This document shows, in pieces, positions 36,535 to 44,813 of a stretch of DNA of 57,186 nucleotides (the stretch's first letter is position 1; the number at the start of each line of letters is the position of its first letter). This DNA comes from Candidatus Sulfopaludibacter sp. SbA3 (GTDB taxonomy: Bacteria > Acidobacteriota > Terriglobia > Bryobacterales > Bryobacteraceae): assembly GCA_945893365.1 (NCBI GenBank), contig CAMDED010000031.1, positions 1 through 57,186 on the forward strand. Direction: 5' to 3'. The position numbers and the translations under genes were made by a program. The notes below the pieces were generated by a model that was given only the letters and a program-made list of their open reading frames with translations, did not search any database and was not told the DNA's origin.

Positions 36535-37503
36535 ATGAAAGCCGTTCCGTTCTATCTGGCCCTTCTTGCGTTCCCCTTGTGCGCGCAAGTGAAGATCACA
36601 CAGAGCTCCGACCGCATCACCATCGACATCGACGGCAAGCCGTCCACCGCGTTCTTCATCGGGGCGGAGACCGCAAAGCCGTACCTGCACCCGCTCCGGG
36701 CGCCATCGGGAAAGATCGTCACGCGCGGCTATCCCATGGATACGATTGAGGGAGAGAGCAAGGATCATCCGCATCATCGCGGGCTGTGGTTCACGCACGG
36801 CGAAGTCAACGGAATCGATTTCTGGGCGAATGAGGAGTCGCAGAAGGGCGTGAACGGCAAGAAAGGCAAGGTCGTCGTGAAGAAGGTTGACGGCTTGAAG
36901 AGCGGGAAGAAGTCCGGCTCCGTCGACGCCACGTTCGACTGGGTCGATCCGCAAGGGAAGGCTATCATCGTCGAAACTCGCAAGATGGTGTTTTATGCGG
37001 GGCCCGGACAGCGGGCGATGGATTTCGACATCTTGCTGCGGGCCATCGAGAAGGTGGAGTTCGGCGATACGAAGGAAGGCACTTTCGCGATTCGCCTGGC
37101 GGCGGGGCTTGAAGAGCCGATGCCGAAATCGCTGCCGAAACCGAAGCGCACCGGCCTCATGACCGATTCCGAGGGCCGTTCGGGGGAGAAAGCCGTGTGG
37201 GGCAAGCGGGCGGCGTGGGTGGACTACGCGGGCGAACTGGAGGGCGAGAAGCTGGGTATCGCGATCATGGATCATCCCGGCAATCCAAAGCACCCCACCT
37301 ACTGGCACTCGCGCAGTTACGGCTTGTTCGCCGCGAACATCTTCGGCGAGCACGATTTCTACAACGACAAGGGCCGCAACGGTGGAATGACGCTCGAAGC
37401 CGGGAATACGCTGCGCTTCCGCTACCGGGTGGTGATTCATCCGGGCGATGCGCAGAGCGCCGGCATCGCCGCGCAGTACAAGAAGTACGCCGCGATGAAA
37501 TAG
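36535..37503 (+). CDS. Secreted DUF6807 (PmoA-like) protein
   Basis: The 322-residue protein has signal peptide MKAVPFYLALLAFPLCAQ. Conserved DUF6807/PmoA-family stretches are KPYLHPLRAPSGKIVTRGYP, the histidine-rich DHPHHRGLWFTHGEVNGIDF, and MDHPGNPKHPTYWHSRSYG. Despite the 'PmoA' family name it has no relation to the membrane methane mono-oxygenase subunit. Members accompany carbohydrate-degrading genes in acidobacteria and planctomycetes, and their function is undetermined. Histidines in the HPHHRG and HPTYWHSR segments could form a metal or sugar site. TACTGT (36524-36529) lies 5 bases before ATG 36535. No Shine-Dalgarno is seen. Confidence 0.82.
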   Translation: MKAVPFYLALLAFPLCAQVKITQSSDRITIDIDGKPSTAFFIGAETAKPYLHPLRAPSGKIVTRGYPMDTIEGESKDHPHHRGLWFTHGEVNGIDFWANEESQKGVNGKKGKVVVKKVDGLKSGKKSGSVDATFDWVDPQGKAIIVETRKMVFYAGPGQRAMDFDILLRAIEKVEFGDTKEGTFAIRLAAGLEEPMPKSLPKPKRTGLMTDSEGRSGEKAVWGKRAAWVDYAGELEGEKLGIAIMDHPGNPKHPTYWHSRSYGLFAANIFGEHDFYNDKGRNGGMTLEAGNTLRFRYRVVIHPGDAQSAGIAAQYKKYAAMK

Positions 37504-37669
37504 GGCGGCGGGCCCAGGTTGGCGCTATATGCCCCACACGGTTGGACATTGCCCCACCCTGCGCCGGCGGGCGCAAGCCGCGGGCTGGCTGGAACCCCTC
37601 CTGGGGAGCATCAGGCACTCCTGTCACAGTGGTGCGCAAATTGCACCAATGGCTCCGGGAGGTGACAGC

Positions 37670-38035
37670 ATGATGAGGCTATTGAAAGTAATTGGAATCC
37701 TGGCAGTACTTGTTCTGACCGCTCCGCTGATATTGCGCGCCGTCGATCAGCCTGTCCCGCCAACTCCGCACATGAAGATCGCGACGCCGGAGACGTGCCA
37801 GATTGGCGACATCGTCACGGTGACAGGCGAGAATCTCGATCGGACACGGGTTGAAGCCGTCTATCTGACGAACGGAAAAGAGGACTGGCAAGTCCCCGTC
37901 GTTGAGCAGAAGGCGACGATGATCAAGTTCAAAGTTCCGGCTGAAGTCAAGGCGGGCCGCATGACGATCATGGTGCTGATGAAGGGCATCGAGCCTGTTT
38001 TGATCGAGCAACCGGTACACGTCACTATTCTGTGA
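37670..38035 (+). CDS. Small secreted IPT/TIG-domain protein
   Basis: The 121-residue protein starts at ATG 37670 behind a strong GGGAGGTG site. A signal peptide or signal anchor (MMRLLKVIGILAVLVLTAPL) precedes a single IPT/TIG-like immunoglobulin fold (about 35-121; CQIGDIVTVTGENLDRTRV, VYLTNGKEDWQVPV, MIKFKVPAEVKAGRMTIMVL). Such domains usually mediate binding. As a free-standing domain its role is unknown. A strong hairpin terminator lies about 100 bases downstream. It is a single-gene unit separated from the DUF6807 gene by 166 bases. Confidence 0.75.
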   Translation: MMRLLKVIGILAVLVLTAPLILRAVDQPVPPTPHMKIATPETCQIGDIVTVTGENLDRTRVEAVYLTNGKEDWQVPVVEQKATMIKFKVPAEVKAGRMTIMVLMKGIEPVLIEQPVHVTIL

Positions 38036-38133
38036 CGTCTTAGCCAGCCGGCCCCGCCGACGCTCAGGGAACCCCCTCCCAACGACGGCGAGGCCTGCTG
38101 GCGCGAGTATGAGGCGCCTGATTTTTGTCGGAA

Positions 38134-38176
38134 AAAGCCCGCTGATCAATTTTTTTGGGGCTGATCGGCGGGCTTT
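38134..38176. terminator. Strong, probably bidirectional rho-independent terminator
   Basis: The arms aaagcccgctgatca (38134-38148) and tgatcggcgggcttt (38162-38176) pair over 15 bases with one G-U pair and a 13-base loop. A-rich sequence precedes and T-rich sequence follows, so it can end transcripts from the IPT/TIG gene and, on the other strand, from the pyrE/truA unit. Confidence 0.75.
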
Positions 38177-38323
38177 CTTACTTCACGCCCGGATGCTGGG
38201 CTGGGGCCCCATGCTCGATTCGGGAATCGCACGGCTTGCGGCGCGGCAGGTCGTAGGTCATTCTGCTCTGAGTGATGGTGGTGGGCGCTTGTCCGGATCG
38301 GCGGTGCGCAACGCCGAGGTGCG

Positions 38324-38540
38324 TTATCCGTTGACTTCCACCGGACCGTTCAACCGCGCTTCTTCTCCCACCGCGCAATCGTGGCTGAGGCACTCCACTT
38401 CGAAGGAGACGTCGATCGGCTTGAAAGCCGGCCTGCCGCGGAGGTGGCAGATTAAACAGCCGCTTGCCGATGTAGCGCATATGGTTGATGGTTGTCTCGG
38501 GAACCTGTTTGAAGTATCGCTTGGATGCGGGAGTTCGAAT
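38324..38540 (-). pseudogene. Frameshifted fragment of a haem-binding (CxxCH) protein
   Basis: Directly after the truA stop one frame reads RYFKQVPETTINHMRYIGKR. A shift of one base within the next few codons gives CLICHLRGRPAFKPIDVSF, then EVECLSHDCAVGEEARLNGP, ending in a stop at 38324-38326. CLICH is a c-type haem motif, and the ECLSHDC pair adds two more cysteines. No start codon or signal peptide is found, since a stop lies just upstream in the first frame. I infer a truncated and frameshifted remnant. The 38036-38323 stretch otherwise holds only the terminator. Confidence 0.5.
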
Positions 38541-38543
38541 GTT

Positions 38544-39290
38544 CTATTCGTATTCGACGCCCATCAAGAACAATCCGCAAGCCGGAGCGGACGGTCCCGC
38601 CTTCTTCCACGAGCCGGGCGCGAGCAGGCCCAGTAGACCCTCTTCGCCCAGATTTCCTTTCCCCGCTTCGATCAAAGTCCCTACAATGTTGCGGACCATG
38701 TGCTTCAGAAACCCGCTGCCGCGCACGCGGTAGACAAGGCGGTCCGGGCCGGTCTCCAATTGAGAGGAGAACACTTTTCTTACCTTCGACCGGCCCTCCT
38801 TATCCGATTCGTCCGCGGCGGCGAACGCCGAAAAATCCTGCTCGCCTTCGAGAAGCGGCGCGAGCGCGCGCATCCGCTCGGCATCCAGCCGGTACGGGTA
38901 GTGATGAACATAGCGGCGCTCGAAAGGCGAACACACCTCGCCGCGGAAGATCCGGTATTCGTATGTCTTCGCGACAGCGTCGTAACGCGGATGAAACCCC
39001 GCGTGTGTCTCCTCCACCGAGACGATCCGAATTGGCGCCGGCAGCAGACGGTTGATCGCCTTCTTGAGATTGGGCGGCGGAATCGGATTCCCGATCGAGA
39101 ACGCCGCTACCTGCGCGAGTGCGTGAACCCCGGCATCGGTCCGGCCGGACCCGGCTACGGAAACCGGTTTCCCTTCGATTTCTCCCACAATGGCTTCGAT
39201 CGCGCCTTGAATAGTGGGGAGACCCGGCTGCACCTGCCATCCATGAAAATCCGTGCCGTCGTAAGCGACGGCGATTCGAATCCGGCGCAT
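38544..39290 (-). CDS. truA: tRNA pseudouridine(38-40) synthase
   Basis: TruA isomerises uridines 38-40 in the anticodon stem-loop of many tRNAs. The 248-residue protein has the normal length and family motifs: RIAVAYDGTDFHGWQVQPG, catalytic Asp52 in GSGRTDAGVHA, KTYEYRIFRGEVCSPF, and RVRGSGFLKHMVRNIVGTL near the C-terminus. It starts 7 bases after the pyrE stop, so the two form an operon. Confidence 0.95.
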   Translation of the reverse strand: MRRIRIAVAYDGTDFHGWQVQPGLPTIQGAIEAIVGEIEGKPVSVAGSGRTDAGVHALAQVAAFSIGNPIPPPNLKKAINRLLPAPIRIVSVEETHAGFHPRYDAVAKTYEYRIFRGEVCSPFERRYVHHYPYRLDAERMRALAPLLEGEQDFSAFAAADESDKEGRSKVRKVFSSQLETGPDRLVYRVRGSGFLKHMVRNIVGTLIEAGKGNLGEEGLLGLLAPGSWKKAGPSAPACGLFLMGVEYE

Positions 39291-39297
39291 TCCAGCA

Positions 39298-39903
39298 CTA
39301 CACCGGCCTGGAACCCGGCTTCGTCGCCGGGAGCCCTTGCGCGCACAGCGGGCAACTCTCCGGGGGATGGGTTATCACTTGCAAAGTCGCGAGCGCCACT
39401 CGCGGGACGCCCACATTCGCCGCCCCACCGCTTCGGTCGATGATAGACGCCGCCGCCGCCACTCGCGCTCCGGCCGCCGTCAGGAGTTCGACCACTTCCT
39501 TCGTGCTGCCGCCGGTTGTAATCACATCCTCCACGACAACTACCGTGTCGGCGGCGGTAACGGTGAACCCCCGCCGCAACGTCATCTTACCGGAGGAGTC
39601 CCGTTCCGTGAAGATAAAACGCGCCCCAAGAGCGCGAGCCGCCTCGTGTCCAATGATGAGTCCGCCCACCGCCGGAGACGCCACCGCGTGAACGCTTCTC
39701 TCGAGAAGCAGGGCCTTGAGCTCCTGCGCCAGTTGCCTGCCAAGCCATTCCGCATGCTCCGGATGCTGCAGGACCAGCGCGCACTGAAGGTACTCCGGGC
39801 TGTGAAGCCCGCTCGTAAGACGGAAGTGTCCCGTGAGGTAAGCGCCGGTAGCGCGGAACAACTCCAGCACCGGCTCAGTTTGAATTTCCGCTTGCGGCGT
39901 CAC
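39298..39903 (-). CDS. pyrE: Orotate phosphoribosyltransferase
   Basis: The enzyme joins orotate and PRPP to form OMP in pyrimidine synthesis. The 201-residue protein contains the PRPP-binding loop VVVVEDVITTGGST (121-134), the flexible-loop residues KMTLRRGF and the VASPAVGGLIIGHEAAR segment. A C-terminal CPLCAQG motif is an extra seen in some family members. The start is GTG 39903. TATAGT (39912-39917) lies 8 bases upstream with no Shine-Dalgarno, pointing to a leaderless mRNA. It is divergent from the TolC-like gene. Confidence 0.93.
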   Translation of the reverse strand: MTPQAEIQTEPVLELFRATGAYLTGHFRLTSGLHSPEYLQCALVLQHPEHAEWLGRQLAQELKALLLERSVHAVASPAVGGLIIGHEAARALGARFIFTERDSSGKMTLRRGFTVTAADTVVVVEDVITTGGSTKEVVELLTAAGARVAAAASIIDRSGGAANVGVPRVALATLQVITHPPESCPLCAQGLPATKPGSRPV

Positions 39904-39911
39904 AAACGCCT

Positions 39912-39917
39912 ACTATA
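39912..39917 (-). promoter_or_regulatory. Candidate -10 box (TATAGT) of pyrE-truA
   Basis: TATAGT on the minus strand ends 8 bases before GTG 39903. Transcription would begin on or beside the start codon, leaving no room for a ribosome-binding site. No good -35 box is seen. Confidence 0.5.
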
Positions 39918-39940
39918 CCATTGAAGGAATAAGGCTCAGA

Positions 39941-41899
39941 TTGAGGAAAAACTTGACTCGCGTCCCCCTGGCACTGTTGTGTGCGTTTTTGACGATCGTT
40001 CCAAACGCCGGCGCGCAGGCCCCGGTGCAGCCGCCCCCGCCAAGAGCGAACGCCCACGAACTAGGGCAGCGTCCCGCGTCGAGGTTCAGCCGGATCACGA
40101 ACAACTATCGCGAGATCCCGGTTCCACCGGTCAACCTCGCGAATTCGAACCGCATCGATTCGCTGTTGCGCGCCGGACGCCTGTACCTTTCTCTCCAGGA
40201 CGCTCTCGCTCTCGCGCTTGAAAATAACCTCGACATCGAGCTGCAACGCTACGGACCGCAGATCGCCGACGCCGACATTCTGCGCGCCAGGGCCGGCGGT
40301 TTGCTGCGCGGCGTTCCCACCGGAGTTACCGCCGGACCCGGCGGCGCAACCGGACAGACGGGACAAGCAACCGGCATCACCCAGACGGCTGCCCAACAGG
40401 CGGGCGGCGCGGGTACCGGCACCGTCATCAGCCAGACGGGGTCCGCCATCCCGAACCTCGACCCCGTGCTCACCGGGCGCCTCAGTTGGGCCCATACTTC
40501 GGTACCCCAGACCGCCGCCTTTGTCACCGGCACGAACGCGTTCGTCAACCGCAATGACCTGGGTAACTTCAACATCCAGCAGTCTTTTCTGACGGGGACA
40601 ACCGTCAGCTTCGGATATTTCAACTCCCGCGCGCATTCAAACAGCCTGCGCGCCGACTTCAACCCGTCCAACAGCGGCAGCGCAAGCTTGAATATTACCC
40701 AGAAGTTGTTGCAGGGCTTTGGCCGGGCGGTCAATAACCGCAACATCGTCGTCGCCAGGAATCAGCGGGAAATCTCGGATCTTGTCTTCAAGCAGCAGGT
40801 CATTACCACGGTCTCGGCCATTACCAATCTGTACTGGGATTTGGTGAGCTTCGGCGAAGACGTGAAGGTAAGGAGACAGGCTCTCGAACTCAATCAAAAG
40901 CTCCACGAAGACAACAAGAAGCAGGTTGAAATCGGCACGCTCGCGCCTATCGAGATCGTTCGCGCCGAAGCCGAAGTTGCGCGCGCGCAGCAGGATTTGA
41001 CTATCGCGGAAACCCAGGTTCTTCAGCAGGAGACCATCCTCAAGAGCGCTTTGAGCCGCACCGGTGTCGCGAGCCCCGCCGTGGCCACCGCGCGCGTGGT
41101 GCCGACGGACCGCATCAGCATGCCCGAGATCGAAGCGATCGAACCGGTCCAGGATATCGTGTCGATGGCGCTGACGGCGCGCCCCGAGATCGCGCAGCGC
41201 CGCATCCAGATCGAGAACGCGAAGATCGGCCTGAAGGGGTCCAGGAGCCAGCTTTTGCCAACCGTTGACGGCTTCGTGAACCTCGCCAACAACGCTTTGG
41301 CGGGTGAGGTGAATCCTCTTCCGCTTCCGGATGTGGCTCCCGGCGTTCCGGCCGTGCCTCGCGTCGCCACGGCGTTCTTCGTCGGCGGCTACGGCACGGT
41401 GCTCTCTCAATTGTTCGCCCGGAATTTTCCGGACTACAGCGCGGGCTTTACACTCAATATTCCTTTGCGCAACCGCGCGGCGCAATCCGACATGATTCGC
41501 GACCAGCTCGCGGTACGCCAGCAGGAAATCGGCCTGCAACAGCTCGAAAATCAGATTCACGTGGACGTTCAGAACGCGGTGATCGGCCTGCAACAGGCTC
41601 GGGCGCGGTACCAGGCGGCCACCAAGGCGCGGGTACTCCAGGAGCAGACTCTGGACGCCGAGCAGAAAAAATACGCTCTCGGCGCATCCATAATCTTCAA
41701 CGTGATCCTGGTTCAGCGCGACTTGGCCCAGGCGCAATCGGCGGAAGTGGCCGCGCTCAGCAACTACAGCAAGGCACGGGTCGAATTCGATCGCGCCACC
41801 GGCCAGACCCTGCCTCACTCGAGCGTCACCGTGGAAGAAGCCTTCCGGGGCTCGGTTTCGAAGCCGCCAAGCCCGCTGCCGGCGACGGATCCAAAGTAA
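39941..41899 (+). CDS. TolC-family outer-membrane efflux protein
   Basis: A 652-residue protein with signal peptide RKNLTRVPLALLCAFLTIVP and cleavage near GAQA. The TolC core (about 75-630) holds two repeated helical/strand halves (LSLQDALALALENNLDIELQ, APIEIVRAEAEVARAQQDL, AFRGS at the end). It is longer than usual because of a glycine/threonine-rich insert (about 120-165; AGPGGATGQTGQATG). Family members form the exit duct for type I secretion or RND/ABC efflux. No inner-membrane pump or adaptor gene is adjacent. The start is TTG 39941; AAGG upstream is a weak ribosome-binding site. Confidence 0.88.
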   Translation: MRKNLTRVPLALLCAFLTIVPNAGAQAPVQPPPPRANAHELGQRPASRFSRITNNYREIPVPPVNLANSNRIDSLLRAGRLYLSLQDALALALENNLDIELQRYGPQIADADILRARAGGLLRGVPTGVTAGPGGATGQTGQATGITQTAAQQAGGAGTGTVISQTGSAIPNLDPVLTGRLSWAHTSVPQTAAFVTGTNAFVNRNDLGNFNIQQSFLTGTTVSFGYFNSRAHSNSLRADFNPSNSGSASLNITQKLLQGFGRAVNNRNIVVARNQREISDLVFKQQVITTVSAITNLYWDLVSFGEDVKVRRQALELNQKLHEDNKKQVEIGTLAPIEIVRAEAEVARAQQDLTIAETQVLQQETILKSALSRTGVASPAVATARVVPTDRISMPEIEAIEPVQDIVSMALTARPEIAQRRIQIENAKIGLKGSRSQLLPTVDGFVNLANNALAGEVNPLPLPDVAPGVPAVPRVATAFFVGGYGTVLSQLFARNFPDYSAGFTLNIPLRNRAAQSDMIRDQLAVRQQEIGLQQLENQIHVDVQNAVIGLQQARARYQAATKARVLQEQTLDAEQKKYALGASIIFNVILVQRDLAQAQSAEVAALSNYSKARVEFDRATGQTLPHSSVTVEEAFRGSVSKPPSPLPATDPK

Positions 41900-42485
41900 C
41901 GGAAACGGCGGACCGTTCGGCCGGGCAGACACCTCCGGCGAGGCTGCTGACGGGCCAGGAGGCCATTAATTAAACGCTAAGTTTAGGAAGACCTGGTCGC
42001 TACTGCTTTTTCGGAGCGAGGGCATCTTGGATCCGACGAAGGCCGAAAGCAAATCCGCGCCACCGACTAGCGCTGGGGTGGTTCCGAGATCTCGTAGCTG
42101 CAGGGGGAAATAAACCGGCCAACGTGGATAAGCTTCTCGGAGCAGAACGACCCGCAGTTCGCCGTAGGGCGGTGACGTCTCCATGTTTGGGCCATGTCCC
42201 AGTCGGGCGAGTTTGAGGACGAGTTGACCCGCCAGCGGCGCCGATACCAGGTTGCGCGTCACAGTCCGCAGCGCTGGCAGCAACTCGAACCGGTCTCCAT
42301 CGGGCGAGTAAAGCGGCAAACTCGGACTACGTCATCGGATGTTCGCATCCGCCCGTCGCTGGCGAAGTTGCTCGACAACCGGGCGGAGCGTGCTCCGACC
42401 GGCGGCAATCCTCGCATAGTTTCTCACTGCTCGCCGTCGCCATCCGGACCTTCTCCGTTCCCAAGTCTCGGAAACGCAACGCCCC
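41900..42485. other. Intergenic region between the TolC-like and DinB genes
   Basis: Apart from a doubtful minus-strand open frame (41966-42319, listed separately) I see no gene, repeat or RNA here. Confidence 0.5.
41966..42319 (-). CDS. Doubtful hypothetical protein
   Basis: A 117-codon frame from TTG 42319. Its composition is protein-like (LYSPDGDRFELLPALRTV, QLVLKLARLGHGPNMETSPP, LREAYPRWPVYFPLQLRDLG), but it has no recognised domain, no Shine-Dalgarno and an in-frame stop 12 bases before the start. It could be the C-terminal remnant of a larger decayed gene. Function unknown. Confidence 0.3.
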   Translation of the reverse strand: MPLYSPDGDRFELLPALRTVTRNLVSAPLAGQLVLKLARLGHGPNMETSPPYGELRVVLLREAYPRWPVYFPLQLRDLGTTPALVGGADLLSAFVGSKMPSLRKSSSDQVFLNLAFN

Positions 42486-42962
42486 TTACATATCCATATA
42501 CGGCATGGCTGGAACCTTGCCTATCAGACGCGAATAGACAGTGAGCGCGCCGCGGTGGTGCGCCGTGTGGTCGGTCAGTGCGCCGAGAATCGCGAATCGC
42601 GGCATTCCCCCCATGATGGGTCCAGGCGGCAGATGCACGAACCATGCGTCTTCACTGTTCGCCTCAACGGCGGCATGAGCCGCGGTGCACGCGCGATCCA
42701 TCCACGCCCGTGCCGCGGACAAAGAAGAAACCGCGCGGACTTCTTTGTCCAGGCCCTCGAAATCCATGCTGAAGCCGTCGGCCGCAAATGCACCTTCGAC
42801 AAACCAGTCTACCGTTTGAGCGCAGTGAGCCACTTGCTGGGCTACCGTGAACAACCCCTCCTTCGGCGCAAAGCCGGAATCGCTTTCTTCCAGAACTTTC
42901 GTCGATCGATTGAAGAATTCCTTCATCGCGCCCAATTGGCCGTGCATCGCTTCTTTTGTCAC
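42486..42962 (-). CDS. DinB-family putative metal-dependent protein
   Basis: The 158-residue four-helix-bundle protein of the DinB/YfiT superfamily has histidines that would form the metal triad: AHCAQTVDW (about residue 46) and DHTAHHRGALTVYSRL (about 131-135). Members include thiol transferases and many uncharacterised proteins. The start is GTG 42962, with GGAGGAAAGG upstream. It follows hpnD on the same strand after 84 bases and may be read by hopanoid-operon transcripts, but nothing links it to hopanoids. Confidence 0.8.
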   Translation of the reverse strand: MTKEAMHGQLGAMKEFFNRSTKVLEESDSGFAPKEGLFTVAQQVAHCAQTVDWFVEGAFAADGFSMDFEGLDKEVRAVSSLSAARAWMDRACTAAHAAVEANSEDAWFVHLPPGPIMGGMPRFAILGALTDHTAHHRGALTVYSRLIGKVPAMPYMDM

Positions 42963-43046
42963 TATCCTTTCCTCCGGAGACCTATCATGACGTAGGTTTA
43001 GATCATTTTCAAGTTGAGAGTCTTAACGTTGATTCCCCGGCGGCGG

Positions 43047-43880
43047 TCAGCGGGCGAGCGAGCGCAGAAGGATCCACGTTTTCTCGGCCGCCGGGAGGCT
43101 GATTCTGCGCGACAGGACGTCATACCCCGAATGGCCGATCTTTGCCAGGAGCCGCGAGTAGATTTCGACCAAAGCCCACAATGATCGCCTGCTTCTCGGG
43201 TGGACCAGACCCAGCAGCGGCATGGATTCGTCGTAATACCGGCGCGCACGCGCGGCCTCGAAACGCATCAGATCGAGAAACGCCGGCGTGGGCGCCGCCG
43301 CCCGCAGATCTTCCCCGCGGACGCCGAAGCGATTTAGGTCCTCCGCTGGAAGATAGATCCGCCCGTTTTCGGCGTCTTCGCGGATGTCGCGCAGGATATT
43401 CGTGAGCTGGAACGCGATGCCGCACTTCTCGGCGAGCGGAGGAGCCTCCGGGGAATCGAAGCCGAAGATGTGGATGATGGCCAGGCCAACCACGGAGGCC
43501 ACGTGGTAACAGTAGCGATACAGCCCGTCAAAAGTTTCAGGCTGCTTCGGATCGAGATCGCTTGTGATGCCGTCGATCATCTCGTAAAAGTACCGGGCGG
43601 GAATACCGAAACGCGTTACAGCATCGTGAAACGCCGGCCAGCAGGCGTTCTGGCCGTAGCGTCCGGCGAGCGCATGGTCGAGCGCCGCGCGCCAGCGGTC
43701 GATGGCAGCGCGTTCCGCGCCCGGCTCGTCGCTCAGGTCGTCCGAAGAGCGCATAAAGGCGTAGATGGCGCACATGGCGTCCCGCTGGGGAGGAGAAAGG
43801 AGAAGGAACGAGTAGTAGAAATTCTTAGCGCGCCGCCGCGCGACCGAGCGGCAGTACGCATAGGATTCGGCGGTCGTCAT
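43047..43880 (-). CDS. hpnD: Presqualene diphosphate synthase HpnD
   Basis: HpnD condenses two farnesyl diphosphates to presqualene diphosphate, the first step of the HpnCDE squalene route. The 277-residue trans-isoprenyl synthase fold has both Asp-rich motifs, SSDDLSDEP (about 45-53) and NILRDIREDAENGRIYLP, and AKNFYYSFLLLSPPQRDAMC at the N-terminus. It lies last in the operon, with its ATG sharing one base with the hpnC stop (TGATG). Assignment to HpnD rather than HpnC rests on the SFLLLSP N-terminal pattern and the gene order. Confidence 0.88.
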   Translation of the reverse strand: MTTAESYAYCRSVARRRAKNFYYSFLLLSPPQRDAMCAIYAFMRSSDDLSDEPGAERAAIDRWRAALDHALAGRYGQNACWPAFHDAVTRFGIPARYFYEMIDGITSDLDPKQPETFDGLYRYCYHVASVVGLAIIHIFGFDSPEAPPLAEKCGIAFQLTNILRDIREDAENGRIYLPAEDLNRFGVRGEDLRAAAPTPAFLDLMRFEAARARRYYDESMPLLGLVHPRSRRSLWALVEIYSRLLAKIGHSGYDVLSRRISLPAAEKTWILLRSLAR

Positions 43881-44812
43881 CAGGCGGCTCGTTTTAGCGC
43901 AAATCGCAACAGGGTCCCAATCAGAAGGCCCACTCGCTCGGCCTTCGAGATCGTCGGACGCCCGGCGAGCACGTCATAATCCATCCGCTCGATCTTCCGG
44001 AGCACCTGGAGGCCTCCGCGGCTGAACAACTCCAGATCGACCGAGAGGCGCGCGTCCACCATGCGGGCGAGAGGCCGCCCTGTTACGAAGAACTCCCGCG
44101 CGCGATCCACGGCCTCGCGCATGGCGGCGCGAAATTGCGGCGTCGGGCGCCGCTCCAGGACGTCTTCGAACGACGATCCGTGCTTCTCGAGCGCTTCGAG
44201 CGGGAGGTAGATGCGATCCTTTTCGAGGTCCACCGTCACATCCTGCCAGAAGTTAGCCAGTTGCAGGGCGGTGCAGGTCGCGTCCGAGAGACGCTGGCGC
44301 GCTTCGTCGGAGTAGCCGCAGAGATAGAGCACCAGGCGTCCCACGGGATTCGCGGAATTGCGGCAGTAGGCGAACAGGTCCTGCCACGTGCGGTAGCGCG
44401 TCTCGGTCTGATCCTGTACAAAAGCGTCGATCAGATGGACGAAGGGTTCCCGGGGAATTCCGTACCGCTCGGCCGTGGGGCGGAGGGCCACGAATACGGG
44501 ATGCCGAAGCGGGCGCCCTTCATACATGGCCGCCAGCTCCCCCCGCCACCATTCGAGGAGACGCAGACTCTCGGCGGGTCCGCCCATCTCGTCGCCCAAG
44601 TCGTCCGCCCAGCGGCAGTAGGAGTAGACGTTGTAAAAGTCCTGATGAAGGCGCTTCGGCAGAAGAAAGCTGACGACGTTGAAATTCTCGTAGTGCGAGG
44701 TAGCGAGCGAGCGAGTGTATGCGAGCGCATCGTTCTCCGTCCAGACGGAGGCCATGGCCTCGGGCGAACGCACAAAGTCCCGGACCTGGAGAAAAGCGCT
44801 CCGGAGGAACAC
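43880..44812 (-). CDS. hpnC: Hydroxysqualene synthase HpnC
   Basis: HpnC converts presqualene diphosphate to hydroxysqualene, which HpnE then reduces to squalene. The protein has 310 residues from GTG 44812, or 291 from ATG 44755 (MASVWTENDALAYTRSLATS), which better matches the family N-terminus. Motifs are SHYENFNVVSFLLPKRLHQD, WADDLGDEMGG and NFWQDVTVDLEKDRIYLP. hpnE is not found in this window. It begins one base after the upstream dehydrogenase stop if GTG is used, supporting cotranscription. Confidence 0.88.
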   Translation of the reverse strand: MFLRSAFLQVRDFVRSPEAMASVWTENDALAYTRSLATSHYENFNVVSFLLPKRLHQDFYNVYSYCRWADDLGDEMGGPAESLRLLEWWRGELAAMYEGRPLRHPVFVALRPTAERYGIPREPFVHLIDAFVQDQTETRYRTWQDLFAYCRNSANPVGRLVLYLCGYSDEARQRLSDATCTALQLANFWQDVTVDLEKDRIYLPLEALEKHGSSFEDVLERRPTPQFRAAMREAVDRAREFFVTGRPLARMVDARLSVDLELFSRGGLQVLRKIERMDYDVLAGRPTISKAERVGLLIGTLLRFALKRAA

Positions 44813-44813
44813 G

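Noticed and set aside
37631-37647. Inverted repeat ggtgc-gcaaatt-gcacc upstream of the small IPT/TIG gene
   Set aside because: Five-base arms are expected by chance in GC-rich DNA and no regulator is nearby.
40637-41932. 431-codon minus-strand open frame
   Set aside because: Antisense shadow of the TolC-family gene with no recognisable motifs.
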